The translations under genes and the position numbers were made by a program. From Ruegeria sp. 6PALISEP08 (GTDB lineage: Bacteria; Pseudomonadota; Alphaproteobacteria; Rhodobacterales; Rhodobacteraceae), in the NCBI RefSeq assembly GCF_001238295.1, contig NZ_LGXZ01000004.1, positions 186,001-250,000 on the forward strand: a stretch of 64,000 nucleotides of DNA. Reading direction: 5' to 3'. Below, one piece after another: positions 37,491 to 46,305 of this stretch; within the stretch, counting starts at the first letter, position 1, and the number at the start of each line of letters is the position of its first letter. The notes beneath the pieces were generated by a model. That model searched no databases. It worked only from the letters and a program-made list of their open reading frames with translations, and had not been told where the DNA came from.

Positions 37491-38927
37491 ATGAGCATCC
37501 GCAAATCCTCGCTTTTATTTCCCCGGACCTCCAACTGGACGGGCATCAGCGCCTTGGGCGCAGCGCTGCTGGCGACCACGGCTATGCCGTCCATGGCGGA
37601 CGAGGCGCTGGCTGATTTGGTCGAAACCGTTTCACCTTCGGTTGTAACCATCATCGCGGAACAAGAAATCGTGCCCGGCGCGGCACCCGGACAGAATTTT
37701 GACTTTGACGGACATCCGTTTGGCGAATTCTTCAAACGGTTCGGCGCTCCGGAAGGTTTCGATGCACCCCAGCGCGGTCCGGCACAGGGTTTGGGCTCGG
37801 GCTTTGTCATGGATGAAGCGGGATACATCATTACCAATCACCACGTCGTCGACAACGCTTCGTCCGTGACCGTTCGACTGAATGATGACCGCACCTATGA
37901 TGCCGAAGTGGTCGGCACCGACCCGCTAACCGATATCGCCGTCTTGAAAATCGACGCAGACACAAAGCTGCAGGCCGTTGAACTGGGCGACAGCGATGTT
38001 ATCCGCGTTGGTGAAGACGTTGTGGCCATTGGCAATCCATTTGGCCTGAGCTCGACCGTAACCACTGGTATCGTCTCGGCAAAAGGGCGAAACATCTCTG
38101 AAGGCCCTTACGCAGAGTTCATCCAGACCGACGCTGCGATCAACAAAGGTAACTCGGGCGGCCCCCTGTTCAATATGGATGGCGAGGTTATTGGCGTGAA
38201 CTCGGCCATCTATTCGCCCAGCGGTGGATCAGTTGGTCTGGGCTTTGCCGTGACTTCGAACATCGTAGAGCATATCGCAGCCGATTTGCGTGACGACGGC
38301 CAGGTCAGCCGAGGCTGGCTGGGTGTTTCGATCCAAAATGTCAGCCCGCAACTTGCGGCAGCCCTTGGTATCGATGCCTCCGCTGGCGCGCTGGTATCTG
38401 ACGTTGTTGCCGACAGCCCGGCAGATGGTGTTCTGAAGCAGGGCGATGTGATCCTGTCCTTCAATGACGAAGCCGTCGATTCCAGCGGTGATCTGCCCAT
38501 TCTTGTCGGCACGACCAAAGTTGGCACTGACAGTACTTTGACCGTTCTGCGTGACGGCAAAGAGGAATCGGTCACTTTGACCATCGGCCAACATCAGGCA
38601 GCGTCTGCTCAGGTCGAAACGCCGTTCGAAGCTGAGGTTGCTGGCACAACAATGGGCGTCACAGTGGCCCCGCTGACCGAAACGGTGCGCGCCGAGACAG
38701 GTGTCGCCGAGACCGTCGAAGGTGTTGTGGTTACGAACCTGAAACCCGACAGCCCCGCCGAAAAAGCCGGTCTGCAACGTGGTGACGTGATCGTCAAACT
38801 GGGCAACCAGGACACGTTCACCCCCGACGCGTTGAAGGCAGCGCTGGACAGCGAAAAAACCGATCCGGCCCTGGTGCTGATCAATCGCGGTGGCAGCCAG
38901 ATTTTCGTCGCAGTCGAACTGGCCTGA
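37491..38927 (+). CDS. Do-family periplasmic serine protease (DegP/DegQ-like)
   Basis: A 478-aa envelope quality-control protease. A signal peptide covers residues 1-36 (cleavage after SMA). The trypsin-like domain has the complete triad His118 (ITNHHVVDNA), Asp148 (LTDIAVLK) and Ser222 (KGNSGGPLF). Two PDZ domains follow (about 290-375 and 395-475), as in DegP. ATG 37491 was chosen for AGGAGA and the signal peptide; the upstream open frame is not coding. It is followed by a two-component system, a frequent arrangement in which the kinase senses envelope damage and the protease is a target. Confidence 0.95.
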   Translation: MSIRKSSLLFPRTSNWTGISALGAALLATTAMPSMADEALADLVETVSPSVVTIIAEQEIVPGAAPGQNFDFDGHPFGEFFKRFGAPEGFDAPQRGPAQGLGSGFVMDEAGYIITNHHVVDNASSVTVRLNDDRTYDAEVVGTDPLTDIAVLKIDADTKLQAVELGDSDVIRVGEDVVAIGNPFGLSSTVTTGIVSAKGRNISEGPYAEFIQTDAAINKGNSGGPLFNMDGEVIGVNSAIYSPSGGSVGLGFAVTSNIVEHIAADLRDDGQVSRGWLGVSIQNVSPQLAAALGIDASAGALVSDVVADSPADGVLKQGDVILSFNDEAVDSSGDLPILVGTTKVGTDSTLTVLRDGKEESVTLTIGQHQAASAQVETPFEAEVAGTTMGVTVAPLTETVRAETGVAETVEGVVVTNLKPDSPAEKAGLQRGDVIVKLGNQDTFTPDALKAALDSEKTDPALVLINRGGSQIFVAVELA

Positions 38928-39008
38928 TCTTGAACACGGGCGCGCCGCTTGATGGGGATTTTCGGCGCGCCTCACCCGGCGGACCAGAATTGTCCACTGT
39001 CTGCCGGG

Positions 39009-39039
39009 CTTGCCGGGTGCACGCCCAGCACCCGGCAAG
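39009..39039 (+). terminator. Strong hairpin between degP and the response regulator
   Basis: A perfect 12-bp stem CTTGCCGGGTGC/GCACCCGGCAAG with a 7-nt loop. It lacks a U-tract. A second, imperfect GC-rich inverted repeat lies just upstream at 38940-38985. It probably ends or stabilises the degP message. Confidence 0.65.
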
Positions 39040-39104
39040 GTCCCCGAATTCAATGTGCATCACCTGAAAATTGTGTTTAAATCCCGATAGAAAGGAGCCT
39101 GACC

Positions 39105-39785
39105 ATGAGCCGCCGTCTGTTGATCGTGGAAGATGATGCTGACACCAGGGACTTCATCGCCAAAGGGTTCGGCGAAGAAGGCTATGTGGTCGAAACCGCC
39201 GCAGATGGGCGCGAAGGGTTGTATCACGCAACAGATGGGGGGTTCGATGCCGTTGTGCTGGACCGGATGCTGCCGGGCTTGGACGGGCTGTCTCTGATCA
39301 AGTCTTTGCGGGCGGCCGGATTGAAGACACCGGTTCTGATGCTGACGGCCATGAGCGCGGTGGACGAACGGGTCAAGGGTCTGCGCTCGGGCGCTGACGA
39401 TTACTTGGTCAAACCGTTTTCCTTTCAGGAACTGCACGCCCGGATCGAGGCTCTGTTGCGCCGCCCGCAGGAGGCAGAGGAAATGCCAATGCTCACGTGC
39501 AAAGACCTGGAGATGGATCTGTTGACCCGCAAAGTCACCCGCAACGGACATGAGATCACCCTCACCCCACGTGAATTCCAGATCCTCGAGTATTTCCTGC
39601 GTCGCAAGAACCGCGTGGTGTCGCGCACCATGCTGCTTGAGGGCGTATGGGATTATCACTTCGATCCAAACACCAACGTTGTCGACGTCCACATCTCGAA
39701 ACTACGGCGGCAGCTGGATGAAGGTGGCGATGCCCCCCTGATTGAAACCGTTCGCGGTGCGGGTTACATGATGTCTGATGGATAA
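39105..39785 (+). CDS. OmpR/PhoB-type response regulator
   Basis: A 226-aa regulator with an N-terminal receiver domain (residues 3-115; acidic pocket Glu9-Asp10-Asp11, phospho-acceptor Asp53 in VVLDRMLPG, Lys near LVKPF) and a C-terminal winged-helix domain (130-225; ending in TVRGAGYMM, the wing hairpin). GAAAGGAGC is the Shine-Dalgarno. It overlaps the kinase gene by 8 bp, so both partners are made together. The location after degP suggests an envelope-stress response. Confidence 0.94.
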   Translation: MSRRLLIVEDDADTRDFIAKGFGEEGYVVETAADGREGLYHATDGGFDAVVLDRMLPGLDGLSLIKSLRAAGLKTPVLMLTAMSAVDERVKGLRSGADDYLVKPFSFQELHARIEALLRRPQEAEEMPMLTCKDLEMDLLTRKVTRNGHEITLTPREFQILEYFLRRKNRVVSRTMLLEGVWDYHFDPNTNVVDVHISKLRRQLDEGGDAPLIETVRGAGYMMSDG

Positions 39786-41148
39786 CCTGCGGCTTTCTTT
39801 AAATAATTCCCGCACACGGCTGGTCGCAACCAGCATGTTTCTCAGCACCTTCCTGACGGCGTCGGTGTTGGTTTTGGTTTACGTCACAGCGAACCGAAGC
39901 ATCGAATCCGAGACACGCTCGGTTGTCTCTGCTGAGTTGACAGGGTTGGCAGATGAATATGAACGGCGTGGTCTGCTTGGGTTGATCACAGCAATTGAGC
40001 GCCGCCTGCCAAGTGCTTCTGAACGAGACGCGCTTTACCTTTTGACGGATCGGCTTGGGGTCAAACTGGTGGGCAATCTGAAATCCTGGCCCGTCAATGT
40101 TGCAGCGGGCAGCGGTTGGGTCGATCTGGAGCTGCGCCGCGCCGACAATGACCAGCTTGTTCCAGTGTCTGCCGCCTCGATCCGCCTGCCCGGTGGAGAG
40201 CGTTTGCTGGTCGGGCGCGATGCCGCTACGCGGCAGCAGTTTGATCGCGTCTTGTTCCGATCAGTCGCATTGGCGCTGGGGATCGCCTTTGTGTTGAGCG
40301 TGATCACCGGCTGGCTGTTCACGCGTCTGGTCTTTGCGCGCCTTTCGGACATTGCCAGCACGGCAGAAAACATCGTGTCGGGTGATTTGTCCAAAAGGAT
40401 GCCCCTGCGCGGAACCGGGGACGAATTCGACCAGGTCTCGGGCACTTTGAACAACATGCTGGACCGGATCGAGGAGTTGATCAGCAACCTGCGCACCACG
40501 TCAAATTCGATTGCGCATGACCTGCGGTCTCCGCTGTCGCGTCTGCGCCAGCGCGTCGAGGCCCTGTCAGAGCCGGGAAAAAACGATTTGGACCGCGAAG
40601 TGGATATAGCCCGGGCAACGGCTGAAATAGATCACGTGCTGCGTGTTCTGGCACAGTTAACCGAGATTTCGCGCGCCGAAGCCGGGCTTGGACGCGAACA
40701 GTTTGAAACCATCAACTTGCAGCAACTGGTTGGCGATGTTGTCGAACTATACGACCCTGTTGCTGCGGATCAGGGTATTACACTAGACGTCACTGGCTCT
40801 GCCCCCCCTATCGAAGGGCACCGCCCGCTTCTGTCGCAGGCCCTGTCCAACCTGCTTGAAAACGCGATGCGATATGCGCCCGCGAAGTCGACCATCACAG
40901 TGTCACTGGATACGGCGAACGGTTTTGCCTGCCTGCACGTGCGCGATCAGGGCCCGGGCGTCCCGCCCGAAGAACTGGATCGCCTGCAACTGCCTTTCGT
41001 CACACTTGACCCGGCGCGGACAGAACGCAACGCCGGTTTGGGGCTGGCATTGGTCGCAGCGATTTCACGTATGCATGGCGGGAAATTTGCAGCCCGGAAT
41101 TGTAATCCCGGACTGGAGACGACGATCTATCTGGCGCAAAAGCCCTAA
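39778..41148 (+). CDS. Sensor histidine kinase
   Basis: A 456-aa inner-membrane kinase. TM1 is at about residues 14-36, a periplasmic sensor region follows to 160, TM2 at 161-183, HAMP at 184-238, and the H-box SIAHDLRSPLSRLR carries phospho-acceptor His247. The ATPase domain shows NLLENAMRYAP (N box), VRDQGPGVP (G1) and GLGLALVAAI (G2). The signal is unknown. Its last four bases overlap the 3' end of the convergent CYTH gene, so the two operons meet tail to tail. Confidence 0.93.
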   Translation: MDNLRLSLNNSRTRLVATSMFLSTFLTASVLVLVYVTANRSIESETRSVVSAELTGLADEYERRGLLGLITAIERRLPSASERDALYLLTDRLGVKLVGNLKSWPVNVAAGSGWVDLELRRADNDQLVPVSAASIRLPGGERLLVGRDAATRQQFDRVLFRSVALALGIAFVLSVITGWLFTRLVFARLSDIASTAENIVSGDLSKRMPLRGTGDEFDQVSGTLNNMLDRIEELISNLRTTSNSIAHDLRSPLSRLRQRVEALSEPGKNDLDREVDIARATAEIDHVLRVLAQLTEISRAEAGLGREQFETINLQQLVGDVVELYDPVAADQGITLDVTGSAPPIEGHRPLLSQALSNLLENAMRYAPAKSTITVSLDTANGFACLHVRDQGPGVPPEELDRLQLPFVTLDPARTERNAGLGLALVAAISRMHGGKFAARNCNPGLETTIYLAQKP

Positions 41149-41612
41149 ACCGGGATACCTTTTGTCGCCATCGTCTTGTTTTTATAGCGTTTATCTTCCG
41201 TCACATCCGTCCCGAACCACTTCGGTGGCACAAATGCTTCGGCATCTTGTTCCGAGTCGAATTCAACCTCAACCAGACGCAATGGCGCCAGATCGCCCGA
41301 AAAGATATCCAGCTCAAACATGAGCCCATCCGGCAATTGTCCGGTATATCGCTCTTTTTCGACACGACGGCCTTCGGTTTCGGGCCAGAAGGTTTCGAAC
41401 TGCTCTGCCGTAATCTGTGCCTCACGCTCAACTCGGACCAGACCACCGCCCCCTTTCAGGGTCAGGAAGAACGCATCGTTCTTCTGCCTCAGCCGCAACT
41501 CAGTCGAGTCGTCGAGCGCCGTCAAATAACCCTGCCGCACAACCGCTATCTGCGTTTTGCTCAGGTCCGGCACAGCCGCCACCAAGAACTTGCGTTCAAT
41601 TTCTTTGCTCAT
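41145..41612 (-). CDS. CYTH-domain protein (triphosphatase-like)
   Basis: A 155-aa triphosphate-tunnel metalloenzyme. The defining ExExK motif is intact near the N-terminus (KEIERKFLV, Glu4-Glu6-Lys8), followed by basic and acidic pairs TELRLRQ, FFLTLKG, RVEREAQI and late VEVEFDS that line the tunnel. Known family members hydrolyse tripolyphosphate or thiamine triphosphate, or make cAMP; tripolyphosphatase activity is most likely for a bacterial stand-alone CYTH protein. The start ATG overlaps the upstream ParA stop by four bases (ATGA), giving a coupled CHAD-ParA-CYTH order. Confidence 0.92.
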   Translation of the reverse strand: MSKEIERKFLVAAVPDLSKTQIAVVRQGYLTALDDSTELRLRQKNDAFFLTLKGGGGLVRVEREAQITAEQFETFWPETEGRRVEKERYTGQLPDGLMFELDIFSGDLAPLRLVEVEFDSEQDAEAFVPPKWFGTDVTEDKRYKNKTMATKGIPV

Positions 41613-42364
41613 TGGGTTGAAACCACTCCGTTTTCCAGTTCGTCAAACAGCGCCCGGTACGCGGCACAAGCCACACTGCGTTCAGCATAGGTACTGACCG
41701 GGGCACGATGCTGACCCATCTTTTCAATGTCCGCCGCGAAGGGAACCGTCGTTTGTAAAAACCGTTTAGGATATAATTTGCGCATCGATTCCATCGTTTC
41801 CTGATGCAAAATCTTCCGTTTTTGCACCATAGAAAAGAACGCTCGCAGCTTTTTCTTGCGCAGTTTGTGTTCTTCAAAGAAGCTCACCAACTGATCAAAC
41901 GTCCGCTCGGACAGGGTCGTGGGAATGACCGGGACCACGATTTCATCCGCTGCCTTGAAGATGTTTTCGGACAGGGTCGAAAAGTTCGGCGGGCAATCCA
42001 GAATGATCACGTCATAGTCGCTGCCGGCGGACACCAGCGCCTTTTTCAAGCGCGAGCGTTTGTTGCGCATCCGGGACAGGAAGACATCGAAATCGCGAAA
42101 GGTCAGGTTTGCGGGCAACACGTCCAGCCCTTCGAAATCGCTGGCCCGGATCGCTTTGGTAAAGCGTTCCACATCCTCAAAAAACCGCGCATCTGTCAGC
42201 TTTTTCGATGGCTTCACCCGAAAGTAGAACCCCGACGCACCCTGAGGATCGAGATCACACAGCAAAACCTGTTTCCCCGCTTGCGCATAGGCATAGGCCA
42301 AGTTCACCGAGGTCGCGGTTTTACCGACACCGCCCTTGTTGCTGTAGCAGGCAATGATCTTCAT
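41609..42364 (-). CDS. ParA/MinD-family ATPase (orphan, cargo-positioning type)
   Basis: A 251-aa deviant-Walker ATPase. The N-terminus MKIIACYSNKGGVGKT holds the motif KGGVGKT (residues 10-16, signature Lys10), with LLCDLDPQG and VIILDCPPN further on. There is no ParB partner gene, parS site or plasmid replication gene around, so it is unlikely to segregate DNA. The C-terminal region with basic residues (KLRKKKLRAFF) could bind DNA non-specifically, as cargo-positioning ParA proteins do. It starts three bases after the CHAD gene ends and overlaps the CYTH gene by four. The cargo is inferred only from these neighbours. Confidence 0.9.
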   Translation of the reverse strand: MKIIACYSNKGGVGKTATSVNLAYAYAQAGKQVLLCDLDPQGASGFYFRVKPSKKLTDARFFEDVERFTKAIRASDFEGLDVLPANLTFRDFDVFLSRMRNKRSRLKKALVSAGSDYDVIILDCPPNFSTLSENIFKAADEIVVPVIPTTLSERTFDQLVSFFEEHKLRKKKLRAFFSMVQKRKILHQETMESMRKLYPKRFLQTTVPFAADIEKMGQHRAPVSTYAERSVACAAYRALFDELENGVVSTQ

Positions 42365-42367
42365 CCC

Positions 42368-43933
42368 TCACTCCTTTTTGTGGTGAAACAAGCTGCGGAA
42401 CAGAGTCCGGGTTTCGGGACTGTCAAAGTGTTGGAAGCTGGTGATAACGCGGTTGCGCTCGGATTTTTGACGTTGATCCAGCACCGCTATCAATCCGCCC
42501 ACGGCCAGACCGATCTGTGTATCCACGCGACCCTGTGCGTTGCTTTGCTGAAAGGCAAAGGCCAGCAATGCCTCTTGCTGGACAGAGTAGTCGTTGAACA
42601 GGCCCAGATTGTCTTGCAGCTTTTTCAATGGCTTGAGAATTGTCTTGAACCCTTTTGCGTCAAAGAGCGGGGCAAAAAACTCCATCAGATAGCGCAGCTT
42701 CTTACAGTCGATGCGCAGGTCATGGACCGTTTCGTCCGGGGTGTCATCGGTGATGCTGCGCGCGATTTTGCATACCTTGCGGTAGCGTTTCCAGATCAGC
42801 GTGCAGGCATAGTCGTAAGCACCCCGATCCGCGTTTGGTCCGGCTTTTAAACGACCAATGCCGTCGAACATTTCGATCAGCCGATCCATAGAGGCGCCAT
42901 AGTCAATGCTGCGCAACCTTCGAGACAAGCGCGACAGTTCCTGCCCTCGCTCCTTTTGGAAGCGGTCAAACATTCCTTGCAATCCTGGATGAAGGTTGTG
43001 CGGGATGAGGTTGAAGTACATATCTTTTTCCAAAAGATACACATCCAGATCGCGCATCCGCCCGGTCGGGGCCATAAGATCTGAAAATACCCGCTTCAAA
43101 TCGGCGGTCTGATCTTCGGAAAAGACCCCTTTGAACAGACTGACCACAGACCTGATTTTGCGAAGAGAGACACGGTAGTCATGCAGAAACTCTGTATCGA
43201 TGTCAGCGATCACGCCATCTTCGTTTTGCCGGGCAACCTTCAGATACGTATGAATGATATCTGCTGCGACTTCGATGGATGGTTCTGTTTTGCCCAACTT
43301 GATTTCAGGCTTGGCCTGATAGGCGTCCATATCTGGATACAGCCCGACATAGAACGCCTGGATACCCTGTTCGCCAACAGACATGTCGGCAATTGCCGCC
43401 CTGACCTTTTGATATGCTCGTTCGTACCCTCGCAGTTGCTGGAGCCGAACTATTGTCATTTGCCCTGTTGGCGAGGACATACACCAGATCGTTCCCTTAA
43501 CTTGTGTTTTTTGTAGTTCATCCAACACGGTGAGCGATTTCTCCTCAATCTCACCGGTTCCGATCTGCATAAAGGCGCGGAGTTCGGGAAATCCACTCAA
43601 TGCTGCCTGCACCGGTCCCCGTGGCAGGTCCTGAACAAACCGTCCCTTGCCTGCGCAGTTCTGGGACAAATGCCGCTGCTCCTTTTGCAGTAGTTGTAAC
43701 GCACCACCACTTTCGATCAGCACCCGACCCTTGGCCCGTAAGGATTGGTCATGGCAATCCAGCAGCGCAAAAGGCCTGGCCACGCCTACCTGTTCAACGA
43801 CAACGGAAAACCCCGGCAAGGCAGCTTCAACAGCGGACGTGCCCATCAACGAGGGCAGAAAAAACACCTCTTCAGACGACCCGGCCATCCCCCTTTCGGT
43901 TGATCCACCTCTGGTCTTTTTGTGTTCTTGCAC
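42368..43933 (-). CDS. CHAD-domain protein with degenerate CYTH-like N-terminal region
   Basis: A 521-aa protein. The C-terminal half (about 235-515) is a CHAD domain made of two four-helix bundles with conserved basic surfaces (FLHDYRVSLRKIRSV and HDLRIDCKKLRYL), known to bind polyphosphate and to target polyphosphate granules in other bacteria. Residues 35-225 look like a worn CYTH fold that lacks the ExExK motif, inferred from position and segments such as FALLDCHDQSLRAKGRVL. Start is a GTG six bases after GGAGG. It is the first gene of the CHAD-ParA-CYTH operon and is divergent from the TfoX-C gene. Confidence 0.87.
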   Translation of the reverse strand: MQEHKKTRGGSTERGMAGSSEEVFFLPSLMGTSAVEAALPGFSVVVEQVGVARPFALLDCHDQSLRAKGRVLIESGGALQLLQKEQRHLSQNCAGKGRFVQDLPRGPVQAALSGFPELRAFMQIGTGEIEEKSLTVLDELQKTQVKGTIWCMSSPTGQMTIVRLQQLRGYERAYQKVRAAIADMSVGEQGIQAFYVGLYPDMDAYQAKPEIKLGKTEPSIEVAADIIHTYLKVARQNEDGVIADIDTEFLHDYRVSLRKIRSVVSLFKGVFSEDQTADLKRVFSDLMAPTGRMRDLDVYLLEKDMYFNLIPHNLHPGLQGMFDRFQKERGQELSRLSRRLRSIDYGASMDRLIEMFDGIGRLKAGPNADRGAYDYACTLIWKRYRKVCKIARSITDDTPDETVHDLRIDCKKLRYLMEFFAPLFDAKGFKTILKPLKKLQDNLGLFNDYSVQQEALLAFAFQQSNAQGRVDTQIGLAVGGLIAVLDQRQKSERNRVITSFQHFDSPETRTLFRSLFHHKKE

Positions 43934-44055
43934 CCGACCCTCCGCGACAGCATGGTCTTATGCAATCTCAAGCTTGGAAAAACATCAAGGCATTCCGCTT
44001 TGACCACGCGTAATCCCCGGGTGACAGGGGTCAGGTATGGACGTAAAACAAGCCT

Positions 44056-44403
44056 ATGAGCAACCCTGTTTCATCTATCCGCAACCTTGGTCCGGCCTTT
44101 GAACAAGCCTGTGCACGTGCAGGCATACACTCGGCTGAAGAGCTGAGAGAATTGGGGCCGGATGAAGCCTATGCTCGCCTCTTGCGCGCAGGCAGCCGGG
44201 CCCATTTCATCGGCTATTATGTGTTGGTGATGGGGCTGCAGGGCCGCCCGTGGAATGACTGCAAGGGCGAAGAGAAGAAAGCCCTGCGACAACGGTTCGA
44301 CGCCATCAAAGCCGGTAACAGCGCGGCGCCGGAAAACCAGATGGTTGCGGATCTGGATGCCATCGGTGTTCGCATCGCAACCAAAGACCTAAAGCAAGTC
44401 TGA
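44056..44403 (+). CDS. TfoX C-terminal domain protein
   Basis: A 115-aa protein resembling the helical C-terminal domain of the competence regulator TfoX/Sxy, with the helix-hairpin-helix-like start SSIRNLGPAFEQACARAGIHSAEELRELGPDEAYARLL. The N-terminal TfoX domain is absent, so it is not a classical competence activator; stand-alone TfoX-C proteins are common in alphaproteobacteria and uncharacterised. No clear Shine-Dalgarno. It converges with ndk; the shared hairpin at 44405-44434 separates them. Confidence 0.75.
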   Translation: MSNPVSSIRNLGPAFEQACARAGIHSAEELRELGPDEAYARLLRAGSRAHFIGYYVLVMGLQGRPWNDCKGEEKKALRQRFDAIKAGNSAAPENQMVADLDAIGVRIATKDLKQV

Positions 44404-44404
44404 A

Positions 44405-44434
44405 CAAAAAAGGCCGCCCCAATCGGAGCGGCCT
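44405..44434 (-). terminator. Rho-independent terminator after ndk
   Basis: Read on the minus strand, stem AGGCCGC/GCGGCCT is followed directly by TTTTTTG. The same hairpin also lies just past the TfoX-C stop codon and could work weakly in the other direction. Confidence 0.9.
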
Positions 44435-44457
44435 CATACTTCAGCAAAGGCGGCGGC

Positions 44458-44880
44458 TTAGCCAACCAGTTCGATGCCCGAGAAGAAGTAGGCGATCTCA
44501 ACCGCTGCGGTTTCCGGAGCGTCTGAACCGTGGACCGAGTTTTCGCCAACCGATTCAGCGAACTCGGCGCGGATGGTGCCGGGTGCTGCGTCTGCAGGGT
44601 TGGTTGCGCCCATGACTTCACGGTTCTTGGCAATGGCGCCTTCGCCTTCCAGAACCTGAACAACGACCGGCTCAGACGACATGAATTCGCACAGTTCGTC
44701 ATAAAACGGACGCTCGGCATGCACGTCATAGAACTTGCCAGCCTGAGCTTTGGTCATGTGGATGCGCTTTTGCGCAACGATGCGCAGGCCGGCCTCTTCA
44801 AACTTGGCGTTGATCTTGCCAGTCAGGTTGCGGCGGGTTGCATCGGGTTTGATGATCGAGAATGTGCGTTCCAGTGCCAT
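44458..44880 (-). CDS. ndk: Nucleoside diphosphate kinase
   Basis: A 140-aa enzyme that equilibrates NTP and NDP pools through a phosphohistidine. The active-site His117 is in ENSVHGSDA. Other standard parts are [11 protein letters not shown] at the start, the nucleotide-binding [15 protein letters not shown], and the length of a canonical bacterial NDK. It is monocistronic with its own terminator. AAGGAGA lies just ahead of the ATG. Confidence 0.98.
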   Translation of the reverse strand: MALERTFSIIKPDATRRNLTGKINAKFEEAGLRIVAQKRIHMTKAQAGKFYDVHAERPFYDELCEFMSSEPVVVQVLEGEGAIAKNREVMGATNPADAAPGTIRAEFAESVGENSVHGSDAPETAAVEIAYFFSGIELVG

Positions 44881-44995
44881 GTCGGCCTCTCCTTACAATG
44901 TGGCGCGGGGCCCGCGCCGAAATCCATCGCGCGCCGCGTATCACGGTCTTTCGCTCAAGAAAAGTGTAATGATGGTCTGCCCGCTGCATTGGGGT

Positions 44996-46198
44996 TCAGA
45001 ATGTGTCGGGCAGCGGATCGATCCGGTCTAAACGACGAACATACAGCACCGCAAGCAACCCGGCAAAGCTGCACGCCCACATCATGCCCAGAACCAGAAA
45101 CGGCCCGTTTTCTGGGCTGACAAATGCGCCTGTCATTGACGTCAGGATCGCACCGAGTGCAACCACCATCGCCCCCGACAACCCTGCCGCGCTGCCCGCC
45201 AGCCTGGGGCGCACCGACATGACCCCTGCCGAGGCATTTGCATTTGTCAGACCGTTGCCGAACCCGACACAAATGGCCGAGCCGAAGAACACCCAGACCG
45301 ACCCCAATTCAGCGAGAAACAACAGCAATCCGAGGAATGGCCCGGTCGAAGCCACAACCCGGCCGATCAGGATCATCGTGGTCAGACGTGTCCGCGCTGC
45401 TATCCGGCCGGTGACGAAGTTACCGACCATGAACCCACCGGTGATGATTCCAATCCCAAGACCCAACATTGCAGGGCTCAGATCGAACCATGCGGCCGCG
45501 ACCAATGGCGCGCCGGTGATAAAGCTGTAGAACCCGCCAATCGAAAACGCCGCACAGAGGGCATAGCCCCAGAATCGACGGGCGCGGAACAGATGCGGAT
45601 ATTCCCGCAATTGGGCCGCGAAAGTTGAAGAGCGGTTCATGTTGGTCTCGCCCATGTCAAACCACAGCAGCCCCAACAGCCCTGCCCCGAGCAAGGTGTA
45701 AAGCACAAATCCCGAGCGCCAGCCGAAGAGCATATCCAGCCCCCCGCCCAGCATCGGACCAAGCATCGGCGCCAAAGCCATGGCCATCGCGACATAGCCG
45801 AGTTTGCTGGCCGCTTCATTTGGCGGATACCGATCTCTGATCGACGCACTGGATAGAACTGACCCGGCAACAACCGAAGCCTGCAAAAGACGGAACCCCA
45901 GAAAAACCCAAATCGATTCAGCCAGTGTGCACCCGATTGAGGCGATGACGAAGATGGTCATGCAGATCAACAAGATCGGCCTGCGCCCGAAACGATCGGA
46001 CAAGGGACCCATAATCAATTGTAAAACCGCTGAAACCGCCAGATACCCGGCAACCGAAAGGTTCACCAGGCCGTAATCCACGCCGAAATCGTCACTCATA
46101 TGCGCCAGCGACGGCAGGAACATATTCAGCGACAGCACCGACAGCGCAGTGGCAAAGATCAGCGTGATCAGAGATGGTGGCGTTTGGGCCGCGCGCAT
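44996..46198 (-). CDS. MFS drug-resistance transporter, Bcr/CflA family
   Basis: A 400-aa inner-membrane exporter with 12 predicted helices. After TM1 (LIFATALSVLSLNMFLPSL) the loop GPLSDRFGRRPIL is motif A of the drug:H+ antiporters; the Bcr/CflA subgroup is suggested by the pattern MFLPSLAHM and by the ASVVAGSVLSSASIRDRY region. Substrates could be antibiotics, sulfonamides or cell metabolites. It stands alone between ndk and the divergent ABC-F gene. Confidence 0.9.
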   Translation of the reverse strand: MRAAQTPPSLITLIFATALSVLSLNMFLPSLAHMSDDFGVDYGLVNLSVAGYLAVSAVLQLIMGPLSDRFGRRPILLICMTIFVIASIGCTLAESIWVFLGFRLLQASVVAGSVLSSASIRDRYPPNEAASKLGYVAMAMALAPMLGPMLGGGLDMLFGWRSGFVLYTLLGAGLLGLLWFDMGETNMNRSSTFAAQLREYPHLFRARRFWGYALCAAFSIGGFYSFITGAPLVAAAWFDLSPAMLGLGIGIITGGFMVGNFVTGRIAARTRLTTMILIGRVVASTGPFLGLLLFLAELGSVWVFFGSAICVGFGNGLTNANASAGVMSVRPRLAGSAAGLSGAMVVALGAILTSMTGAFVSPENGPFLVLGMMWACSFAGLLAVLYVRRLDRIDPLPDTF

Positions 46199-46305
46199 GT
46201 GAAAAACCGTTCAGAAAAGCAAACGAAACAGCGCTAACACATTGCTTGAAGCTTGAACATGCTAAGCCGCTGGCGGCGGCATCACAGCTCTGCTAAGAGC
46301 GCCTA

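Noticed and set aside
41609..42364. ParA as a plasmid or chromosome partition gene
   Set aside because: No parB, parS-like repeats or replication genes are adjacent; operon partners are CHAD and CYTH genes.
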